DNA of 64,000 bases from Ophiosphaerella korrae (lineage: Eukaryota > Ascomycota > Dothideomycetes > Pleosporales > Phaeosphaeriaceae): NCBI GenBank assembly GCA_028456385.1, contig JALNQF010000015.1, positions 62,001 to 126,000 of the forward strand. The letters are read 5' to 3'. The notes beneath the pieces were generated by a model. It did not search any database and was not told the DNA's origin. It saw nothing but the letters and a program-made list of their open reading frames with translations. Made by a program: the position numbers and the translations under genes. Position 1 is the stretch's first letter; each line of letters opens with the position of its first letter. Below are positions 55,883-64,000 of the stretch, in pieces.

Positions 55883-57957
55883 ATGGCAAACGCAATTGAG
55901 GGATCGCAAGTGCCACAAGACATGGAGAAGGAGCAGAAGATCACTAGTCACGATTCACCATCTTCCGGGGTCAAAAACGTAGTCAACGAGAAGTTATTGA
56001 AGCATTCACACGATGCAGATGCTGCAATGAAAGCTTTTGAAGGCCTCGATGGGCAAGTCATCGAGCTGACTGAAGCGAAGAGCAAGGAGTTGCTAAGGAA
56101 AATTGATTGGCATCTAATGCCTGTATGTTGGTGTCCAGTATAATACACAAATCCGCTTCCTACTAAAGAACCTAGATAATTTCCGTCGTGTACGGTCTGA
56201 ACTATCTTGATAAGACTACGCTTAGGTATGTTGATATGACACTGATGTCATGCAGAATATGGTGTAATTTAGATTCCATGGTACTTTAAGGTCTGTTTGC
56301 TAATAATGGGCGCAGCTATGCGAGTGTCATGGGCCTTCGCCTACCCCCATCGGACAACAAACTGAAATCTGGTATCAACTTGATGGGTGACCAATATCAA
56401 GTACGTTGCCTTGTCTCGAAGCTGTCCTCACTCTTACTAACAGTGAGCACCAAGTGGCTGGGATCCATGTTCTACTTTGGATATATTGCTTGGGAGTATC
56501 CCACGTCGCGTTTGCTTCAAGCCCTGCCATTGGGCAAATACTGTATGCCTCAACATATTGTACCTTTCGGCTATACAAAGTCAGGATCATGTACTGACAA
56601 GCTATAGCGGCATTCAATGTCATCATGTGGGGACTGGTACTGACGTGCTTTGCTGCAGTCGAGAACTTTGCTGGCGCGATTGCCATACGTTTCTTCCTGG
56701 GTGTATTTGAATCTGCCGTCACTCCTGGCTTCGCCTTGCTCACTTCTCAATGGTATACGAAGAAAGAGCAAGGGACAAGGACAGCTATTTGGTTCAGCTT
56801 TAATGGCTGGGCTCAGGTGTGTACACTCACCCAGCGTTAGCGCACGTGCATTCATCTGACTCGACGAACTAGATATTTGGCGGGTGTCTTGCATATGGCA
56901 TTGCTGTCGGCTGCCGAAAGACAGGCACGCTGATCGAGCCATGGAAGATTGTGTTTCTCGTTACTGGGTTACTGACCACAGCAATGGGTATTTTGTTTCT
57001 ATGGATTGTACCCGACAATCAAATGAACTGCCGCTGGCTTAGCAAGGAAGATCGTATTTTAGCCATTGAACGAATCCGTGTGAACAACCAAGGTGTTGGC
57101 AATAAGCACTTCAAGCTGTATCAACTCAAGGAGGCTCTTCTTGATCCCCTGAGTTGGGCCTTCTTTTTCTATGCACTCATAGCAGACATACCAAATGGTG
57201 AGGCATCTAACATGAGGTAAGTTGTATAACGACTAACTTTGGTTCACAGGAGGTATCACAAACTTTTTCTCGCAACTCATTGTCGGATTCGGTTACACGG
57301 CTGAAGAGTCGCTTCTTTACGGTACACCAGGTGGTGCTGTGGAGGTGGTCTTTCTCGTCGCCTGCGGTTGGGCGGGAGATAAGTACGGTAATCGCATCCT
57401 CATCTCGATGATAGGGCTTTGCACGGCCATTCTCGGGATGATACTTATTGTTGCGCTTCCCTTGGGCAGCAATACGGGACGTCTAGCTGGATACTATTTA
57501 ACCCAAGCTAGCGCTACTCCGTTTGTCGCACTACTCAGTCTGATTTCAAGCAATGTAGCAGGGTATACAAAGAAGACGACGGTAGCGGCAATGTTCTTGA
57601 TTGGATACTGTGTAGGAAACATAATTGGTGCGTCATTTTTGTATACGGTGTGCTGTGCTAATAGAGCGAAGGGCCTCAGACTTTTCGGCCTCAAGATGCA
57701 CCTCGTTATGTGCCTGCCGAGATCACGATTATTGTGTGTTGGGGCACGTGTTTGGGTATTTTAAGCTTCATTCACTTTTACTGTCTCAGGCAAAATAAGA
57801 AGAAGGCGCAGATTCGAGCGGCGCCAGAGTATGTGAGGCTGGAGAACCAAGAGTAAGTTTTGGTAGAAGATATTTTGTGCTGGATACATGCTGATGATGG
57901 ACTAGATGGCTAGATCTCACTGATGGGGAGAATCCAGAGTTTGTGTATACGCTGTAG
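55883..57957 (+). CDS. MFS anion:cation symporter, Dal5/allantoate permease family
   Basis: Nine exons: join(55883..56122,56176..56225,56316..56400,56455..56542,56608..56816,56873..57197,57250..57627,57672..57852,57906..57957), 535 aa. Introns are 44-90 bp, all GT..AG, and every join keeps phase. A hydrophilic N-terminus of about 75 residues is followed by twelve membrane helices. Family marks are 'KIDWHLMP' before TM1, 'VVYGLNYLDKTTLSYAS', 'MFYFGYIAWEYPTSRLLQ', 'IRFFLGVFESAVTPGFALL', 'WYTKKEQGTRTAIWFSFNG', 'WIVPDNQMNCRWLSKEDR' and the end 'DLTDGENPEFVYTL'. Fungal members import allantoate, nicotinate, pantothenate, biotin precursors or other organic anions; the substrate is not readable here. 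No pathway partner adjoins. Confidence 0.9.
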
Positions 57958-58510
57958 AGAGATGCAGATGGAGGATACGGAACAGGCATCCTTCTAGATG
58001 CACGTCGATGCAAGGTTGGGCAGATTGAAGGAGCGTGAGATGGGGATCGGATCTAGTCATGGAGCAGAGGCCCTCTCACGTTCTAGAAATTAGGCGACTG
58101 GCTGTGGCGTTTGAGATTGGGAGGGAACGGGCTGCTGGAGCCAGGGGGACCTAGCGAAGATTAGGTTCGCATGAATGTGCAGTGCCGGGCGTCAGAGCCA
58201 TAGGCGGGCCGTTTGAAGGACGTTTGAGAGGGACACGTTGTGCAAAGTAGACTACATGATGGTGTTGTGAACATCTAGTGGTATTGTTATTGTTGTTGTC
58301 GTTGCTGTCGTTGTTGTCGTTGCGCGCATCCCCTTTGTTTACGGACACACGCCGAGCCCGACGCGACCGCCCTCGCAAAAGAAGCGAAGCAATCATCTTG
58401 ACAGGTTTTGCAGGCTGCACCGTGCATCCAGCCAGCGCATTCACTCCGGCCGGCCGTCCTTCTGCCTGAAGTCGCACTCTGTAGCAGCAGGCCCAGGACC
58501 GAAATGCTCA
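57958..58510. other. Intergenic permease / KAR9
   Basis: About 0.55 kb, holding a TTG/TCG trinucleotide-rich stretch at about 58283-58325. No gene. Confidence 0.6.
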
Positions 58511-58998
58511 ATGAGCGATCCGACGGTGACGCTTCCCAGCCCGAGCAAGAGCAAGAGCGCGTTTGAGAGCGAGAGGAGGAGCAGCCCAGCGAATGCCACT
58601 GCTGCCACGACGCCCGCCACGATTGAAGATCTGCCAGCAAAGACACCGACACCGACTCCGACACCACCACAACCGCCCTCCTCTGCCCTCTCTGCATCAT
58701 CCTCTGCCTCTGCCCCTGCCCTGCCTGCATCGTCCGCCACCACGACCCGCCCCCTCAAGCACACGCCCCCGCACCTCGAGCGCGACATCACCACCAAGCT
58801 CGCGAGAAATGTGTCGCCGGGCCTGCTGGCGCGCATGAAATTCCTCAACCAGGGCAACGACGCCGCCGCCAACAAGGCCAACCAGGACATTGGCCGCATC
58901 GACGAGGACGAGATCCGCCGCCTCGACGCCTTCCACAAGCGCCGCAGCTTCGGCATCGAGCGTCGCGGCACTGCGTGGAACGGCATAGGCCCACCGCC

Positions 58999-59040
<42 letters not shown>

Positions 59041-61795
59041 CACAGGCACGCCCCTCGTGCCCCAGTCCACGGGCGAGAGCGTGCCCACGCTGGCCATGGA
59101 GCCCGACACGGAGACGGAGAGCGAGCGCAGCAGCATCGTGAGCACCAGCGACAAGCTGCTGCCTTCCGAGTCCGACGCCGACGACCACGACATGCAAAAG
59201 TACCGTCTGCCGGACATCACCAAGACCAAGAGCCTGAGCACGCCCCCGACGGCTGCTGCCTCGCCTGCCCCAGCCCCAGCTGCTGCTCCTGCCCCCCTTC
59301 CTACACCCTCACCAACGCCAGCCGTCCAGGCCGAGCTGAGCCGCCCGCCCACACCTCCCCCCAAAGACACACCCCCTCTGCCCACGCCCGCACAGGTGCC
59401 CTCGATCACCCTCCAAGACACCCCCCTGGACACCCCCCTGGACACCCCCCTAGACACGCCCATTCCCGAGCAGGTCTCCGTGCTCGACGACAATGGCATC
59501 GACATCGAGGCCTACTTCCAGCGCCGCCACTTCCCTCGCGCCAACTCCATCTACACCATCTCCAAGGCCAGCTTCAGCAACCAGATCCAGCAGCTGACGT
59601 CGATGAAACTGCCCCCCACCACCATCGCCTCCGAAATCACCTCCCTCCCCTCGTCCACCCTCGCTGGCCGTGCCCTCCACAAAGCCGCCAACGACATCCG
59701 TCTGTGGATGGCCAAGGCTGCTGACGTGCTCAATGGACTTGACGCCGAAGACGACGTTGAGTGGGCTGCTGCGGCAGGAAGAGAAGGGCTTGCGGAGGTT
59801 GATGCCGCGGTGACCAAGTTTGAGGGTCTCGTTACCGTCTACATCAGCGCCATCGAGGACCTACAGGCCCGGGTTGATATTGCCCTTCTGCCCGCCAAGG
59901 ACCAGACCACCCTCGTGGGCCAGATGGAAGAAATCGTGACTAACTGGGCCAAGATCAAGCAGACGCTCAAGGGGATCAAGGGCCAGGTCGAGATTGCAAT
60001 GGAATGGGAAGAGCTGTGGAACAACGTCCTCGGCGAAATTGGTGCTGAAGTCGAGAATCTCAGCCGCCTGGTCTTTGAGATGGAAGAGCGTAGACACCGC
60101 GTCATCTCTGACTCTGTCGCCGAGTCTGCTGAGAAGTTCGACATAGCCGAGCTTGAGACCATTGTGGAGGAGACGCCGCGAAAGCAACAGGTCAAGATGC
60201 ATAACAACCGGTTTAGTATGCCGCCACCAATGCCCATAATGTCGCCCATCTCGCCCATTCCCCAAATTGAGCACGAAAACACGCGTCTGCTGGCGCTATT
60301 CGCAAAGCTGCAGCCATTGCGCGCATCTCTCGATTTCCTTCCCATGCGATTGGCCTCTTTCCAGGCTCGGGCGAGCAGTATCTTCCCATCGGCTTGCGAC
60401 GAGTTGACGCGAAGGAAGGAGCAACTTGAGGAGCAGGAGAAGAAGCTAGAAGCTGAAGCAGACGCTTTGAGGGAAGAGCTTGGCGAGGATAAATGGGTAC
60501 ACAGCTTCCGGCAAGCAGGGAGCAAGGCCGTTGCTATGTACGAATCCTGCATGAAGAGCGTACAGAGGTTGACACAAGCCATCGAGGAACATGACGAGGA
60601 GAAGATTGGAGCACGCATTACTACTTACAAGGACAAGAGGGACCACTATCCGCCTTCGATGAAACGTGTGCTTGAATTGATTGACATTGAAATGAAGCAC
60701 AGGTCGACCGTTAACGGCGAGATCTTGAGGATCCAACAAGACGTTCGACAAAAGTTCCTCGACCTTGAGAGCGTCATCAAGGACATGGATGCCGTCCTGG
60801 ATGATTTCACTGCGTCACGTAAACTTCGGGACTCGGTCTCTACAGTGCTCTCCGCCCGCACCGAAGCGTCTCTCACGAGTTCAGCACTTGACACACCAAA
60901 CAGCTCTCCTGCATCCAGCGTTATAATGAGTCGCAAGGGCAGCAATCAGGGCACTCGTAATCCGGTCGGAAAGAAGCCTCTCCAGTCCAGTGCATCCACC
61001 TCAAAGCCTCCACTACGTGACAATCGTCGCTACTCAAGCGTACCTATGTCTACTCCAAACAACGGCGCATTCATCTCGACATTGCCATGGAATCGTTATG
61101 CAACAACACCAGTTCGCGCGGCGACAAGCACACAGATACGATCTACAACCCCAAAATCAGAGAGACCAGCTGTCAAACCGAGATGGAACACCAGTGTCAA
61201 CATGCGTGACACAGTGGTTGGCCATAATTTCAAACCATTGTCTCTGACTACGCCGTCGCCATACCGCAAACAGCAAGACACGTCGCTGCGGACTGTGTCT
61301 AGCCAATCATCAATTCCAGTCCGAAGCCCACTGAGCCGTTCTTCGGCACTCTCACCACCTCCTTCCACTCGTCCCGCATCGACTACGCCCCTGCAGCAGG
61401 CAAGACGCCCCTTGGCCAGCCCTATGCAATCTCCTGCTACACCTGCCAGGGGCAAACTACCTATGCGATCGACACCTCGCTCTTCGACGCCAGCATCAAC
61501 CCGACATGTAGCCATCGCAGAAGATGGTGGTGAGACCACCGCTCTCGAAGAGAGCCCGGCGGCCCGCCGAGCGTCCCGTCCAACCAGTGTCATGAACAAT
61601 CGCCGCACTGGTATTCTCGGTACGCCTAAACAGCGCACGACCTCCACATCGAGCCTGACGCCGTCTACTCCAGGTAGGAGCACCAGCAGAATGGGTGGCG
61701 CTGATGAGGGTCGCAAGAGTAGAGCTGGCGATGGTCGTACCAGTCGCGTGAGTGGACGACAATCAAGCATGGGAGAGCAACCGGTTTGGAGATAG
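58511..61795 (+). CDS. KAR9: Kar9-family microtubule/spindle-orientation protein
   Basis: Single exon, 1094 aa. Kar9 links microtubule plus ends, via EB1/Bim1, to actin-myosin transport for spindle and nuclear positioning. The N-terminal 320 residues are disordered, Pro-rich, with a (CAG)13 polyQ tract and a tandem 'TPLD' minisatellite. The Kar9 helical domain runs at about 320-780 ('IEAYFQRRHFPRANSIYTIS', 'WMAKAADVLNGLDAEDDVEW', 'EMEEIVTNWAKIKQTLKGIK'-like, 'WEELWNNVLGEIGAEVENL', 'DFLPMRLASFQARA') and ends in a coiled coil. The basic, Ser/Pro-rich C-terminus holds an SxIP end-binding motif, S-S-I-P at residues 933-936, flanked by Arg, the expected EB1-docking signal. The start is the first in-frame ATG, after a stop-rich leader. 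Confidence 0.88.
59000..59038 (+). repeat. (CAG)13 polyglutamine microsatellite in KAR9
   Basis: Thirteen perfect CAG codons in the disordered N-terminus, right after a Pro-Pro-Pro run. A perfect repeat suggests a recent, variable tract. Confidence 0.97.
59417..59458 (+). repeat. 12-bp coding minisatellite (DTPL repeat) in KAR9
   Basis: The unit gacacccccctg occurs about three and a half times with one substitution in the third copy, giving four DTP(L) units. The period is a multiple of three, so changes in number keep frame. Confidence 0.95.
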
Positions 61796-62587
61796 GCACT
61801 CGCAAAGCGGTCTCATCTCTAAAGCAAATCGCCACTACCGCTACAACAACGAGCACGATCACTCGAGTGTTTTGTAAATTGAATTTCAGCTTCGACGCCA
61901 CATCTCCACTTCGTTTTTGGATCCTGGTCGGTCCTACCGTTTATTCATACAGCTATAGTTCTCGGCCAACAGTGTCTTGATGCGGCCATTTTGTGTTTTA
62001 CTTTGGCGTTATGGTTACCTTTGGACAGGACCCAGCATCCTATACCCCTACTGTTTTTTTTTTTTTTTTTTTTTCAATTACAGTCTGCCTACTGATATAA
62101 ATATCCGCTCGCATGTATGCGTCTATATCCATAGAATGTTGAATGTATCTTAGCATTCTTCAGACGGTGCGTTAAGTGTAATAAGTAGATGAAGGCGCGG
62201 GGCAAAGCTCATACCATGTTTGGGTCAAGATTCAAGTAGATATGATACCATAGTAAATTGATGCGATCCCTAGAAACTTTGCTACGCCATGCTTTTTGTT
62301 ATACATGTAGCGTTAGGTTGTCTAGTTTGACTGTCACGAATATGCAAGAGACGTATTGAAGTAGAAGAACTTGTTCTTGATTGATAAAACTTGACGATCC
62401 GGTAGGAAAGCTGAAAGAGTTTATCTACGCAAGACAGTTATGGAGTGTCCGGGATACGTTTCCATCGTTGCTGAACCAGCGTCACTACTTTTGTAGTCAT
62501 ATTCACAAACATCGTTATGTGCCTAGGTATATGGCCCTATGCTGAACTTGAGCTTTTTGTCAAGTCTAAAAAACGCAAAATATACAC
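61796..62587. other. Convergent 3' flank KAR9 / PTR2
   Basis: About 0.8 kb between convergent stops. It carries a T21 run at 62054-62074; otherwise nothing seen. Confidence 0.6.
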
Positions 62588-64000
62588 TTAAACCCTTCCA
62601 ACTCTCTCAAAACTAGCAGTCCCAACTGTACTCTCGCTCTCAACACTCCGCCTTGTCTCTGCCAACTCTATATCATCCGCACATTCCACCATCCTTGCCT
62701 CACCCTCGACGCCTGCAAACATTCTCCAAAACAGAATACCCGTGCCCGCCGCAGCAATCGCCAATCCAAAGTACAGCCATTGCACATAGGGATCTCGCGC
62801 AAGCGGCGCAACCAATATACCCAGCGCACTGCCCCCCGCAGAAGTAAGTAGGAACAAACTCATGATAAAACTCTTCATATTCTCGGGTGCCTTTGCATAC
62901 GCAAGTTCCAGCCCAGTAATGCTGGCAAGAATCTCGCTCAACGCGACGAGAATGTATGCGGGTGCTTGCCACGCGATGTGGATCTCGTTTGGCAAGAATT
63001 TTCCGTCGGCAAGCATTGCGGCGTCGCATTTGAGCGGATTAGAATAGCAAGGGGGGGCGCGATAGATTGCGGCTTGGAGCATGCCGGCGTATAGCATTGC
63101 AAAGGCAGCGACGAGGAAGCCTAGCGTGATGCGCGAGATTGGCGTCAAGGCGATGTGGAGCTTTGTGCGGATGAGAGGGTATACAATGCGGTCCATGATT
63201 GGGATGAAGATGATGATGGTGATGGGGTCAATGTTTGGGAAGATGTCGTTTGGTAGGCCGTGGAGTTGCATCTGGCCAGCTAGGACAATCCAATACATGT
63301 TAGAGTTCCGGCTGGAGAAGCTTGGGGTGGGGGGGGGGGGGGGGGGGAGGCAGAAGATTACTACTGTACATACCTTGTGAGATGAAATTATTCATCATCT
63401 GAGAAAAAGTCACCCAATAAACGGGGAAATATAAAAAGACTTTACAGGCTACCAACGCCGTTTTCAACTCATCGACAAACTTGTCATCCCAGGCTACTGA
63501 ATGCCTCTTCAAAGCACGACCCGGCAAGGATGGCTTTGCTTTTTCGAGGTCGAATCCATTTCTCATTGCGATGTACAGCGCGCGAAAACAATTGCCAATG
63601 ACACCGCCCTGTGGCGGCTTGAGGACGTAATCCTTCTTCCCCTTGACCAGCACCACAAAGCCAATGCCAAACATCAACAGCGGCAGCAAATAGGCGCTCC
63701 AAAACCCCACATGCAGCTCCAACGTCGTTGTAGCAATAGCTGAGATGGACCCAACATTAATCGCCATATAAAACGCCATCAACACGCGCTGCACCGTAAG
63801 TTCCGGGTCGACAATCACTCGCCTCCCGCCGCGCAATGTCCTGACAAACGGCCTCGTGGACCGCACTTGCTCCGCGATAAGCGGCGAGACATTACTCTTG
63901 ATCCCACCGGTCCCCAAGCCAATAACCACCATGGCAACCAGCAAGCCCGGCAACGCGAACCCCCGATCCACGCTCTGCGGCAAACTCGTCCCAAACAAAA
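62588..64000 (-). CDS. PTR2: POT/PTR2 proton-coupled peptide transporter (5' end outside window)
   Basis: Complement of join(62588..63279,63374..>64000); the N-terminus lies beyond the window. The 94-bp intron (GTATGT..CCTAG) joins 'MNNFISQ' to 'AGQMQLHGLPND'. Visible PTR2 motifs are 'LGTGGIKSNVSPLIAEQV', 'FYMAINVGSISAIATTTLE', 'FLYFPVYWVTFSQMMNNFIS', 'PNIDPITIIIFIPIMDRIVY', 'EIHIAWQAPAYILVALSEI' and 'AYAKAPENMKSFIMSLFLL'. These belong to the second PTR signature and the C-terminal helices. The role is import of di- and tripeptides at the plasma membrane. About 440 residues are visible; full-length fungal Ptr2 is near 600. A G19 run (C19 in the transcript) lies inside the intron. Confidence 0.9.
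63329..63347 (+). repeat. G19 homopolymer inside the PTR2 intron
   Basis: Nineteen consecutive G (C on the gene strand), about 48 nt before the acceptor. It is prone to length error in assemblies and to variation in nature. Confidence 0.9.

Noticed and set aside
58441..59505. Minus-strand open frame of 354 codons opposite KAR9
   Set aside because: Gly/Ser/Cys-rich, antisense to GC-rich third positions and repeats; no family features.

Overview
The window is nuclear DNA from a filamentous ascomycete, most likely a Dothideomycete of the Pleosporales type (this is inference from gene content, not a database hit). Genes are dense and lie on both strands. They carry short introns of mostly 44-180 bp with GT..AG borders and CTAAC/CTGAC-like branch sites, and many are typical fungal proteins: a Ras-responsive adenylate cyclase, a WOPR regulator, a DASH subunit, Kar9, Lte1 and a HET protein. 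I see no rRNA, tRNA, CRISPR array or intact transposon. Exon borders were set by hand from frame continuity and splice consensus.

Region 1 (1-9.9 kb) is an accessory-looking block. It holds a phytanoyl-CoA-dioxygenase-like enzyme, a large protein combining a cupin-like barrel, TPRs, ankyrin repeats and a C-terminal TIR-like domain, a small secreted HNH/DUF1524 nuclease, and a broken heterokaryon-incompatibility (HET) gene that has lost most of its HET core. Two of these four loci look like self/non-self recognition genes.

Region 2 (10.4-34.9 kb) is conserved and mostly housekeeping or signalling: adenylate cyclase, Naf1 with a zinc knuckle and a 61-codon glutamine tract, Alg9 mannosyltransferase (divergent from Naf1), a membrane-anchored DUF3445 haem-type N-demethylase-like protein, the Lte1-type RasGEF and a CorA-type metal transporter. 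Adenylate cyclase and a RasGEF both belong to Ras-family/cAMP control of growth.

Region 3 (35-46 kb) is gene-poor and mixed: a GPI-anchored wall protein, a small SET-domain protein, an unknown 172-aa protein with RRxS sites, an SDR, and a protein that matches fungal nitroalkane oxidase, including the diagnostic active-site Asp.

Region 4 (46-64 kb) holds Spc34 (DASH) and Rpn3 (26S proteasome lid) as a divergent pair, an Avo2-like ankyrin protein whose start codon appears to be split by an intron, a 3.3-kb gene-free stretch leading into a Wor1/Ryp1/Sge1-type WOPR master regulator, a nine-exon Dal5-like permease, Kar9, and the 3' part of a POT peptide transporter cut by the window edge.

The most notable candidates are the cupin/TPR/ANK/TIR protein next to a decayed HET gene, the nitroalkane oxidase, and the split start codon of the Avo2-like gene.
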